Source: Acidobacteriota bacterium (GTDB taxonomy: Bacteria > Acidobacteriota > Vicinamibacteria > Vicinamibacterales > SCN-69-37). Taken from it: 64,000 bases of DNA. Numbering within the stretch: the first letter of the stretch is position 1; every line of letters starts with the position of its first letter. The notes under the pieces were generated by a model. That model was given only the letters and a program-made list of their open reading frames with translations, had not been told where the DNA came from and did not search any database. This document shows positions 54,537-64,000 of the stretch, in pieces. The stretch is taken from positions 1 through 64,000 of the forward strand of contig JADYYY010000015.1 in NCBI GenBank assembly GCA_020853395.1. Reading direction: 5' to 3'. Made by a program: the position numbers and the translations under genes.

Positions 54537-55298
54537 TCACCGCCAGCCCGCTTGCTGGGGCCGCCAGACATGCGACCTGTGCGCGAGCGTGCGATCGGGT
54601 CGTTGGAAGATCTTCACCAGCACCACGCCGGCGAGGAAGCCGCCGACGTGGGCCCAGAACGCCACGCCGCCGGCCTCGTTCGAGGCGATGCTGGTGACGC
54701 CGCCGAAGAACTGCAGCACGGCCCAGTAGATCAGCATCACCCAGGCCGGCAGCGCCATCGAGTACATGAAGAAGCCGAGCGGCACGAGCGTGAACACCCG
54801 GACGCGCGGGAAGAGCATCAAGTACGCGCCCATGACGCCGCTGATGGCGCCCGATGCGCCGACCATGGGCGTGATCGAGGACGGCGACGCGAGCACCTGC
54901 GCCATCGCGGCCGCGAGGCCGCAGAGCAAGTAGAAGGCGAGGAAGCGCGGCCGGGACATCGAGTCCTCGACGTTGTTGCCGAAGAGCCACAGAAACCACA
55001 TGTTCCCGATGAGGTGCATCCACGACCCGTGGAGGAACATGGACGTGACGAGCGTCGACATCTGGCGGCCGGGATCGGTGACGCACACCACGCGGTCGCC
55101 CATCGGGAATTCCGAGCCCACGGGGGCGGAAAGCGTCAGCTCGCCGGGAATCAGCCCGAGATTGCAGACGGACGCGGCCAACGGCATCGGCGCGCCCGCC
55201 CCTTGCACGAAGACCCACGTGCACACGGTGAGGACCACGAGCGCGATCGTGACCCACGCGGTGCGCAGCGTCTGGTTCTCGTCGTGGTAGGGAATCAC
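54537..55298 (-). CDS. Rhomboid-family intramembrane serine protease
   Basis: A 253-residue protein with about six to seven membrane segments. The catalytic serine lies in MVGASGAISGVMGAYL and the histidine in VAFWAHVGGFLAG. The first loop contains FLHGSWMHLIGNMWFLWLFG, the family motif before helix 2, and VEDSMSRPRFLAFYLLCG follows. It ends close to the copper operon on the opposite strand. Substrate unknown. Confidence 0.92.
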   Translation of the reverse strand: MIPYHDENQTLRTAWVTIALVVLTVCTWVFVQGAGAPMPLAASVCNLGLIPGELTLSAPVGSEFPMGDRVVCVTDPGRQMSTLVTSMFLHGSWMHLIGNMWFLWLFGNNVEDSMSRPRFLAFYLLCGLAAAMAQVLASPSSITPMVGASGAISGVMGAYLMLFPRVRVFTLVPLGFFMYSMALPAWVMLIYWAVLQFFGGVTSIASNEAGGVAFWAHVGGFLAGVVLVKIFQRPDRTLAHRSHVWRPQQAGWR

Positions 55299-55369
55299 GG
55301 AATCCGCCTTGGCGATGCGTGTGCAGGAGCGACTCAGGTGATGATACGTGAGCGGGGAGGGACTGGAGC

Positions 55370-56314
55370 ATGAGCGCAGAGATTCCGCATCGCATCCTCG
55401 GCCACACCGGGGAATCCGTGTCGGCCATCGGCGTCGGCGGCTGGCATCTCGGCTTGAAGGACGTGTCCGAGGCGCTCGCGATCCGGATCGTCCGGACGGC
55501 GCTCGACCGCGGGGTCAACTTCCTCGACAACGCGTGGGATTACAACGACGGGCTGAGCGAAGTGCGAATGGGCCTGGCGCTCAGGGATGGCTATCGCCAG
55601 AAGGCGTTCGTCATGACGAAGGTCGACGGGCGGTCGCGCTCCGAAGCCGCTCGACAGCTCGACGAGTCGCTGAGACGGTTGGGGATCGACCACCTCGATC
55701 TCGTTCAGCATCACGAGGTCATCCGCTTCGAGGACCCTCACCGGATCTTCGACGATGAGGGGGCCCACCGCGCGCTGACGGACGCGCAGCGAGCGGGCAA
55801 GGTGCGGTACGTCGGTTTCACCGGTCACAAGGATCCCGCCATCCATCTGCACACGCTCGACGTCGCCCGGGCGCACGGGGTGCGTTTCGATGCCGTCCAG
55901 ATGCCGCTGAACGTCATGGACGCGCACTATCGGAGCTTCGAGAGGCTCGTGCTGCCGGCGTTGCTGCGCGACAACGTCGGCGTGCTCGGCATGAAGTCGA
56001 TGGCCAACGGCATCATCCTGCGCTCGGGAATCGTGTCGGCCGTCGAATGCCTGCAGTACGCCTTGAACCTCCCCACGTCGGTCGTCGTCACCGGGATGGA
56101 GTCGATGGCGATGCTCGACCAGGCCTGTGACGTCGCGCGGTCGTTCAGGCCGCTCGACGATGCGAGCGTGCGGTCGCTGCTGGCTCGAACGGTGGCGGCC
56201 GCCGCTGACGGCGCGTACGAGCCGTTCAAGGTCTCGTCGCTTTTCGACGCGACCGCCACGCACCCGTCCTGGCTGGGCGAGGAGCCGCAACGGCTGCGTG
56301 ATTTGATTGCGTAG
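55370..56314 (+). CDS. Aldo/keto reductase
   Basis: A 314-residue TIM-barrel oxidoreductase. The cofactor and active-site blocks are VSAIGVGGWHLGLKD, FLDNAWDYNDGLSEVRMGLA (Asp and Tyr), AFVMTKVDGRSRSEAARQLD (Lys), LRRLGIDHLDLVQHHEVI (His), and VRYVGFTGHKDPAIHLHTLD. The C-terminus ends in PSWLGEEPQRLRDL. NADPH is the likely cofactor. The physiological substrate is unknown. It is divergent from the rhomboid gene. Confidence 0.9.
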   Translation: MSAEIPHRILGHTGESVSAIGVGGWHLGLKDVSEALAIRIVRTALDRGVNFLDNAWDYNDGLSEVRMGLALRDGYRQKAFVMTKVDGRSRSEAARQLDESLRRLGIDHLDLVQHHEVIRFEDPHRIFDDEGAHRALTDAQRAGKVRYVGFTGHKDPAIHLHTLDVARAHGVRFDAVQMPLNVMDAHYRSFERLVLPALLRDNVGVLGMKSMANGIILRSGIVSAVECLQYALNLPTSVVVTGMESMAMLDQACDVARSFRPLDDASVRSLLARTVAAAADGAYEPFKVSSLFDATATHPSWLGEEPQRLRDLIA

Positions 56315-56410
56315 TCGCATCGCACGGCGGCTCACCGCCGCTGGCCCGCAGACAGGCCATGCGCGTCTCGTGCTGGCGAGGCTCTTGCACCATGAGGTGC
56401 GGAGGGAAGC

Positions 56411-56758
56411 ATGGCGAACCGTGTGCAACGCGATGTGCACCCACGTTCCACTGATAGGGCGCCGCACGGCAGCGAAGGCGATGCCGAGCAGCCGCCGCCG
56501 AGACGCCGCGGCGGGCAGGAACTTCCGGATGACGTGCAGGACCGGCCAGAGCAGAATGCGGGGTACGACGCCGCCGTCCGGCAAGGCGCGCCCGGCACGA
56601 CGCGCGACGACCTGAACGTCGAGGCGTTGCCTGGCGATGCCGCCGATCTGGCTGTCCACGAGATCGACGAGCACGACACGCTGCCGGCGGCGAGCGCCGA
56701 CGACCGGGCCGAACGCGAGGCGATCGCGGAAGTCCGTCGCCGCGAGCGGCGCCGATGA
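56411..56758 (+). CDS. Small disordered acidic protein
   Basis: A 115-residue protein, rich in Arg, Asp, Glu and Pro, with no hydrophobic core and no signal peptide. The C-terminal half reads DDLNVEALPGDAADLAVHEI, EHDTLPAASADDRAEREAIA. It has a GGAGGG site 5 nt before the ATG, and its stop overlaps the next open frame. I do not recognise a family; it may be an intrinsically disordered regulator or an artefact of the high GC content. Confidence 0.45.
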   Translation: MANRVQRDVHPRSTDRAPHGSEGDAEQPPPRRRGGQELPDDVQDRPEQNAGYDAAVRQGAPGTTRDDLNVEALPGDAADLAVHEIDEHDTLPAASADDRAEREAIAEVRRRERRR

Positions 56759-56778
56759 TGCCGAAGGAGGCTCCTCAG

Positions 56779-57390
56779 ATGACATCCGACCACGACCAAC
56801 CCGATCCGCAAGAGGCCCTCATTCCCGTCTGGCGCACGACCGAGGCGACCGTCGTTCCACACGTGCTCGCGGCGCTCGAGCAGGCGGGGATCGAGTACAT
56901 GGTCCAGGATCGCGGGCTCGCGTCCGAGTTGATCGGCCATCGATCGACGCTCACCGTCGGTGAAACGGCTCCGCCGCTCTCCGTGCTGGTGCGGGAGGAA
57001 GACGAGGGCCGGGCGCGCGAGATCATCACCACGCTGCTCTCTCCCGTGATCTCCGGGCCGATTGCGATAGCGGCCGACGAGCAGCCACCGCTGCCCGCGG
57101 CGCCGGTCGGGCCTGGTCCGACGGCCCGCTCGGCTGGCGCATCGGATGGCGCGCTCGAGCTGGTCGACTCCCGGACGGGCGCGGTGATTGGCCGAATCAC
57201 CGACGCGCAGCTCGCCGAGCTGACGCGCCATCTCGAGCTCGAGTCGGTGGACGACACGGACGTCTACATCGATCAGCCCACCATCGACATGCTGCGCGCC
57301 GCGGGCGTCAACGCGGCGACAGCGGACCTGCTGACGCGTGCGCTCGGCGCGAGCGAGGGTGTCGACGTTCGGTGGGTGCGGCGGCGGTGA
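56779..57390 (+). CDS. DUF2007-type putative signal-transducing protein
   Basis: A 203-residue protein. The N-terminal domain (WRTTEATVVPHVLAALEQAG, IEYMVQDRGLASELIGHRST, LSVLVREEDEGRAREIITTL) matches the DUF2007 pattern. The C-terminal domain (GALELVDSRTGAVIGRITDA, QLAELTRHLELESVDDTDVY, IDQPTIDMLRAAGVNAATAD) is a second conserved module often fused to it. I chose the ATG at 56779 because an AAGGAGG site lies 8 nt upstream; an ATG at 56755 is less well placed. Function unknown. Confidence 0.78.
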   Translation: MTSDHDQPDPQEALIPVWRTTEATVVPHVLAALEQAGIEYMVQDRGLASELIGHRSTLTVGETAPPLSVLVREEDEGRAREIITTLLSPVISGPIAIAADEQPPLPAAPVGPGPTARSAGASDGALELVDSRTGAVIGRITDAQLAELTRHLELESVDDTDVYIDQPTIDMLRAAGVNAATADLLTRALGASEGVDVRWVRRR

Positions 57391-57457
57391 ACGGCCCGGG
57401 GTAGGACGTCGCGCGCGCGACGCGCGAACGGCAGCGCTGCAATCGTCGTTGGCCGCC

Positions 57458-58327
57458 CTACGCCGTTGGTGTCATCGGACCGCGCGGCGTACCGTGGAGG
57501 CGGGGATCGACAGCACCCGGATAGGGTTCCTCGCCCATCGGCTCGGCGGGGCTGACGACGGTGAACTCGCCGCGGCCGTCCGGTGAGAGGCCAGCCAGCC
57601 ATCGCGCCTCGTAGGTGACGCCGTTCGAGCAGTTCCAGTACTGATACGCGACCGCGCGGTTCTCCAACTCGGACGACAAGCTGTGTGGCACCGGCATCGA
57701 TTCCAGGCCGTCGTGCTGCAGCTCCTCGATCGCGGCGAGGAACTGGTTCTGGTGCATCGTGTCGCGCGCGATGAGGAACGAGAGCATGTCGCGAACGCCG
57801 GCGTCGCCGGTCAGCTCGTACAGGCGCGCGAGCTGCAACCGGCTCTGGCACTCCGCCGTCACGTTGAAGTGAAAGTCGGCCATGAGGTTGCCGCTCGCGA
57901 TCGTGTAGCGCGACGTCCACGGGTAGCCGGCGCTGTCGGTCGCCGAAGCGCCGCCGCCGGTGACGATGACGTGTTGGGGGTTCATGCCGGCGAGCAACAC
58001 GTCGCTGACGGTCGCCCCGCCCATGATGCCCCGAAGCGCGGGATCCTTCGCCGCGGCATCCGTGGCATCGACCGGCGACTTCTCCAGCAGCCTCGCGATC
58101 ATCGTCGCGACCATCTCGACGTGGGCGATCTCCTCCGTGCCGATGTCGAGCAGCATGTCGCGGTACTTGGCGGGCCCGCGGCAGTTCCAGCCCTGGAAGA
58201 GATAGCTCATCATGAGGCTGATCTCCCCCCATTGGCCGCCGAGCGCCTCCTGCAACTGGCGGGCGAACAGCGGATCCGGACGATCGGGCTTCGCGTTGTA
58301 CTGCAGCTTCCGATTGTGGTGGAACAT
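57458..58327 (-). CDS. Manganese catalase
   Basis: A 289-residue di-manganese catalase. The metal ligands sit in LGGQWGEISLMMSYLFQGW, DIGTEEIAHVEMVATMIARL, FHFNVTAECQSRLQLARLYE and FLIARDTMHQNQFLAAIEEL. The N-terminus MFHHNRKLQYNAKPDRPDP is typical. It breaks down hydrogen peroxide to water and oxygen without heme. The start ATG has an AAGGAG site. It is divergent from the trehalose genes across a GC-rich repeat region. Confidence 0.93.
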   Translation of the reverse strand: MFHHNRKLQYNAKPDRPDPLFARQLQEALGGQWGEISLMMSYLFQGWNCRGPAKYRDMLLDIGTEEIAHVEMVATMIARLLEKSPVDATDAAAKDPALRGIMGGATVSDVLLAGMNPQHVIVTGGGASATDSAGYPWTSRYTIASGNLMADFHFNVTAECQSRLQLARLYELTGDAGVRDMLSFLIARDTMHQNQFLAAIEELQHDGLESMPVPHSLSSELENRAVAYQYWNCSNGVTYEARWLAGLSPDGRGEFTVVSPAEPMGEEPYPGAVDPRLHGTPRGPMTPTA

Positions 58328-58743
58328 CCGGATCTCCTTTGATCAGTCCGAGGGGCTTCGCCCCTGCGGGCTCCCCGACGCGCTCACTCGCGGGGGCCCC
58401 CAAGGCCCCGCGCCGTTCGCGCGGGCTCGCTCGCGTGGCTCGCTCGCGCGCGGCCTCTCGCGCAGGTCTCCAGAGACCGTTAGTGCAACGCCAGTGCCAC
58501 GGAAACGGAGACGGACCTGAGGCAGCGCCGGGTCTGCGCCTCTCGGCGAGGATGAATGTGAGCGCCGGCAGGGTCGTTCTGCCCAGCGTGCAGAGCGCGC
58601 TCGCGCCAGAAACGCGAGACAACTGGGCATGGGTTTGGCACCGCGCTGCGATGGCATCGCAGCGCGTGGTCGTCGAGGCGGTCTACGTGAACCGCCGGCG
58701 GGCGCGCGACAGCGGCTTGGACCGGCCTTGACCCGACGCGACG
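58328..58743. other. Intergenic region with a GC-rich repeat patch
   Basis: This 416-nt gap separates the divergent manganese catalase and treY genes. Its first third is an unusually GC-rich, self-complementary patch (see the repeat entry). The rest has no recognised gene. A plus-strand frame from 58339 to 58731 looks like composition noise. Confidence 0.45.
58351..58466. repeat. GC-rich palindromic and tandem repeat patch
   Basis: The patch begins with AGGGGC-TTC-GCCCCT (58351-58365), a 6-bp hairpin. CGGGGGCCCCC and CAAGGCCCCGCG blocks follow. GGCTCGCTCGCG then occurs twice at 58424-58435 and 58437-58448, separated by one base. The whole can fold into several strong stems. It resembles REP-like dispersed repeats. 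Whether copies exist elsewhere in the genome cannot be seen here. Confidence 0.5.
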
Positions 58744-61422
58744 ATGACGCCACCGACCGATGAGTCGATCCCGTTGTCCGCGACCTATCGCCTGCAACTC
58801 CAGCCGCGCTTCGGGCTGGACGCCGCGGCGGCAATCGCGGACTACCTCGCCTCGCTCGGCATCACGCACGCCTACTGCTCGCCGTATCTGCAGGCCGCGT
58901 CCGGCAGTACTCACGGCTACGACATCGTCGATCACGGCCGCGTGAACGACGAGCTCGGCGGGGAGCCGGCATTCTGGCGGTTCGTCGAGGCGCTCCGTGC
59001 GCACGGCCTCACGCAGGTCGTGGACGTCGTGCCGAACCACATGGCGGTGTCGACGGGGAATCGCTGGTGGGCCGACGTGCTCGAGAACGGACCGTCGAGC
59101 CATTTCGCGTCGTACTTCGACGTCGATTGGGACCCGCCGGAGGCGCGCCTGCGCAACCTGGTGCTGCTGCCGGTGCTGGCCGACCATTACGGTCGCGTGC
59201 TCGAGAACGGCGAGATCCGGCTCGAGCGCGACGGCGCGAGCTTCTTCGTGATCTACGGGTCCGATCACCGATATCCGCTGAGCGCGAGCTCGCTCGGGCC
59301 GCTCCTCGGGCCCGCGGCGCGGCAAGCAGGGTCCGACGTCCTGGCTGATCTCGCCGATGCGTTCAGCGCCCTGCCGCGGCCAACCGCCACGGACCGCGCC
59401 AGCGTGCGCCGGCGGCATCGCGACAAGGAGGTCCTGCACGCGGCCCTCGATCGGCTGTTGCGCGACGAGGCGGCCGTGGCCGCCGCGGTGGACGAGGTCG
59501 TCCGCGCGACGAACGGGGATCCGGACGCGCTGCACACGATACTGGAGCTGCAGAACTACCGGCTCGCCTGGTGGCGCAGCGCCGGGCGCGACCTGGGGTA
59601 CCGGCGGTTCTTCGACGTCAACACGCTGATCGGTCTGCGAACCGAAGACGAGCAGGTCTTCGAGGACATCCACCGTCGTGTGCTCGACTGGGCGCGCGGC
59701 GGTCTCGTCGCCGGCCTTCGGGTGGATCATCCCGACGGCCTGAGGGATCCCCAGGAGTACTTCGAGCGGCTGCGCGCCGCTGTGCCCAACGCCTGGATCA
59801 TCGCGGAGAAGATCCTGTCGCGGGGTGAGACCCTGCCCGCCGAGTGGCCCGTGGCCGGGACGACGGGCTACGACTTCCTGAACCTCGTCACGCGGCTGTT
59901 CGTCGATCCGTCGGCCGAGGCGCCGCTCACGCAGTTCTACGCCGAGTTCACGGGCGAGTCGACCGACTATGGGCGCATCGCGCACGACAAGATGCTGCTC
60001 GTCGCGCGCGACGTCCTGGGCAGCGACGTCAATCGCCTCACGGGGCTGCTCGTGGACATCTGCGAACGCCATCGCCGGTACCGCGACTACTCCCGGCATC
60101 ACCTGACGGACGCGATCCGGGAGGTCATCGCCTGGCACCCCGTCTACCGCACGTACGTCCGGCCTGCCGCTTCATGGGTGCGCGAGTCGGACCGTCGCGT
60201 CATCGAGGCGGTCACGCGCGCGGCGGCGGCCGAGCGTCCTGATCTCGAGCCGGCGCTCTTCGAGTTCCTCCGGGCACTGCTCGCGCTCGAGATCACGGGT
60301 CCGCTCGAAGCCGAGTTCGTCTCACGCCTGCAGCAGACGACCGGGCCCGCGATGGCCAAGGGTATCGAGGACACGACGTTCTACGTCTACAACCGCTTCA
60401 TCGCGCTCAACGAGGTCGGCGGCGATCCGACGCAGTTCGCCGTGAGCGTGGACGCGTTCCACGCCGCGTGCCGCGACGCACAGGCGAGCCGGCCGCGCTC
60501 GATGCTCGCGACGTCCACGCACGACACGAAGCGGAGCGAGGACGTGCGTGCGAGGCTCGCGCTCCTCTCCGAGTGTCCCGTGCGCTGGAGCGAGGCCGTG
60601 CGCCGCTGGTCGAGCATGGCGAATCGCTATCGCACCGGTCAGCGGCCCGATCGGAACACCGAGTACTACCTCTACCAGACGCTCGTCGGCGCATGGCCGC
60701 TCTCGCTCGAGCGGGCGGTGACGCACATGGAGAAGGCTGCGCGCGAGGCGAGACTGTACACGTCCTGGACGTCACCCGACGCGCCGTACGAAGCGGCACT
60801 GCGCCGGTTCGTCGAGGGTGTGTGGCAGGACGCCGACCTCATGGAGGACGTGCGAGCGTTCGTGGCGCCGCTCGTACGCCCAGGATGGATCAACTCGCTG
60901 TCGCAGACGCTCCTCAAGCTCACGTGTCCTGGGGTGCCGGATGTCTATCAAGGCTGCGAGCTCTGGGCGCACACGCTGGTCGATCCCGACAACCGCGGGC
61001 TGGTGGATTTCGACCTCCGCCGGCAGCGGCTCGCCGAGCTCGACGGCCTCACGCCAGACGCCATCTGGCGGCGCGCCGAGGACGGCCTGCCGAAGCCGTG
61101 GATCATCCGCGAGGCTCTGCGTCTTCGCCGCGAGCGCCCGCAAACGTTCGGCCCATCGTCCGAGTACCTGCCGCTCGCCGCGACGGGGCCGCATGCTCAT
61201 CGCGTGCTGGCCTTTCGGCGCGGAACCGACGTCGTCGTGGCCGTCCCGCGGCTCGTGCTCGGTGATCCGATCGGTGAAGGCGCGCGCCTCGCGTTGCCGC
61301 CGGGCGAATGGAGGAACCGATTCGATGCCGATGCGCCGATCGCCGATGAGGTCGACTGCGCCCGGTTGTGGCGGACGTTTCCCGTTGCCCTCCTCGTTCG
61401 CTGCGTCGCCCGCGAGCTCTGA
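58744..61422 (+). CDS. treY: Malto-oligosyltrehalose synthase
   Basis: An 892-residue GH13 enzyme. The N-terminus [20 protein letters not shown], then [20 protein letters not shown] and [17 protein letters not shown], is the TreY pattern. Catalytic residues appear in [30 protein letters not shown] (nucleophile Asp), [12 protein letters not shown] (Glu) and [20 protein letters not shown] (Asp). The enzyme converts the reducing end of maltodextrins to a trehalosyl unit. Its partner hydrolase TreZ is not in the window; GlgX follows after 95 nt. Confidence 0.95.
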   Translation: MTPPTDESIPLSATYRLQLQPRFGLDAAAAIADYLASLGITHAYCSPYLQAASGSTHGYDIVDHGRVNDELGGEPAFWRFVEALRAHGLTQVVDVVPNHMAVSTGNRWWADVLENGPSSHFASYFDVDWDPPEARLRNLVLLPVLADHYGRVLENGEIRLERDGASFFVIYGSDHRYPLSASSLGPLLGPAARQAGSDVLADLADAFSALPRPTATDRASVRRRHRDKEVLHAALDRLLRDEAAVAAAVDEVVRATNGDPDALHTILELQNYRLAWWRSAGRDLGYRRFFDVNTLIGLRTEDEQVFEDIHRRVLDWARGGLVAGLRVDHPDGLRDPQEYFERLRAAVPNAWIIAEKILSRGETLPAEWPVAGTTGYDFLNLVTRLFVDPSAEAPLTQFYAEFTGESTDYGRIAHDKMLLVARDVLGSDVNRLTGLLVDICERHRRYRDYSRHHLTDAIREVIAWHPVYRTYVRPAASWVRESDRRVIEAVTRAAAAERPDLEPALFEFLRALLALEITGPLEAEFVSRLQQTTGPAMAKGIEDTTFYVYNRFIALNEVGGDPTQFAVSVDAFHAACRDAQASRPRSMLATSTHDTKRSEDVRARLALLSECPVRWSEAVRRWSSMANRYRTGQRPDRNTEYYLYQTLVGAWPLSLERAVTHMEKAAREARLYTSWTSPDAPYEAALRRFVEGVWQDADLMEDVRAFVAPLVRPGWINSLSQTLLKLTCPGVPDVYQGCELWAHTLVDPDNRGLVDFDLRRQRLAELDGLTPDAIWRRAEDGLPKPWIIREALRLRRERPQTFGPSSEYLPLAATGPHAHRVLAFRRGTDVVVAVPRLVLGDPIGEGARLALPPGEWRNRFDADAPIADEVDCARLWRTFPVALLVRCVAREL

Positions 61423-61517
61423 CGCTCCGAGACGCACGCGCGTTACACACCGGCGGCCGGCCTCCGATTCCCACGGTGGCCCGAGATGTGCAGTGGCGCA
61501 CGCCGGTTTCTTTCGGT

Positions 61518-63629
<2,112 letters not shown>

Positions 63630-63647
63630 GCCGGAGCGGCCGGGGCG

Positions 63648-64000
63648 TCATGCGGTCGACCTCGGCGATGGCGGCGGCGGGCCGCAGGCGTCGGGCCACC
63701 GCACATCGGTCAGCGCCGGCAGCCTGATCGCGATCGCCGACGCGTCGTCGAGGCACGCGCTGGACGCGTCGACGGATCCGCCGTGCCGTTCAGCCAGTTC
63801 CTTGACGATGGCGAGCCAGAGGTTCACGCCGGTGTGCTCCCGTGCGGCCGCGACGTCGAATGGCTGGCAGCGCTCGAACGGGCGTGCCACGTCCGACGCG
63901 ATGCCGATGCCCGTGTCGGCGACGTCCACGCGGTAGTCGGCGCCCTCGCGCGCCACCATCACGCTGATGACGCCGCCGGTCTGGGTCGAACGCACGGCGT
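63648..64000 (-). CDS. Sensor histidine kinase, C-terminal part (cut by window edge)
   Basis: Only the last 115 or so residues are visible; the N-terminus lies beyond the right edge. The ATP-binding domain shows VDVADTGIGIASDVARPFER (G1 and F boxes) and HTGVNLWLAIVKELAERHGG, followed by SVDASSACLDDASAIAIRLP. The G2 box is unusual: TGVNLWLAIVK in place of the usual GTGLGLAIVK, so the third glycine is replaced. Upstream phosphoacceptor and sensor regions cannot be judged. Confidence 0.8.
   Translation of the reverse strand, partial: AVRSTQTGGVISVMVAREGADYRVDVADTGIGIASDVARPFERCQPFDVAAAREHTGVNLWLAIVKELAERHGGSVDASSACLDDASAIAIRLPALTDVRWPDACGPPPPSPRSTA

Overview
The window is GC-rich chromosomal DNA with dense genes that often overlap by ATGA. 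It most resembles an Acidobacteriota genome, probably of the Vicinamibacteria type. The basis is a PadR regulator paired with an ADOP-type permease, two tandem VWFA-related proteins of the kind that is expanded in Acidobacteria, and many divalent and copper-type RND systems. This taxonomic call is an inference; no rRNA gene is present.

Layout. 1-3.8 kb: a gene-poor stretch, then an ADOP permease and its PadR regulator with a clear inverted-repeat operator. 3.8-7.1 kb: a graveyard of a decayed mobile element, with a frameshifted ArdC-like antirestriction gene, a response-regulator stump, an orphan antitoxin whose toxin has lost its middle, and a tyrosine recombinase that is truncated at its 5' end and frameshifted. 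7.1-10.73 kb: a compact accessory element bounded by 21-bp direct repeats. The right repeat is the 3' end of a tRNA-Ser(CGA) gene, so the element sits in the tRNA as integrative islands do. It carries a retron-like reverse transcriptase with an altered catalytic box (YVDN), an XRE regulator, an unknown protein, a hairpin-rich divergent intergenic region, and a winged-helix/nucleotidyltransferase pair driven by a promoter that predicts a leaderless mRNA. No recombinase lies between the repeats. This is the best candidate for an undescribed (probably anti-phage or selfish) system in the window.

10.9-18.7 kb: a Czc-like divalent-metal RND efflux operon (outer membrane factor, adaptor, pump) followed by its two-component system. 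18.8-23.8 kb: an XRE regulator with a periplasmic-binding-protein-like domain, a TonB-dependent receptor, a cysteine-free periplasmic protein of the sulfite-oxidase fold, and an MbnH-like di-heme enzyme. This looks like a metal or oxyanion acquisition operon without the usual MbnP partner. 23.8-31.9 kb: two VWFA proteins, two membrane proteins and an ABC exporter. 32-36.8 kb: a short omega subunit of RNA polymerase, a ClC channel with its MarR regulator, and small secreted proteins. 36.7-46.2 kb: endonuclease IV, the lysine/diaminopimelate genes dapC-dapD-dapE, and assorted enzymes (F420-type reductase, phosphoesterase, nucleotidyltransferase, site-2 protease, flavin reductase, isochorismatase-type hydrolase).

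46.6-54.5 kb: a Cus-like copper/silver efflux operon in the order small Cys-rich protein, pump, outer membrane factor, adaptor. The pump keeps the methionine triad of CusA and has a C-terminal YtkA/FixH-like extension, and the adaptor carries a C-terminal cupredoxin-like domain. 54.5-64 kb: rhomboid protease, aldo/keto reductase, a DUF2007-type protein, manganese catalase, a GC-rich repeat patch, the trehalose/glycogen enzymes TreY and GlgX, and the C-terminal part of a histidine kinase running off the right edge.
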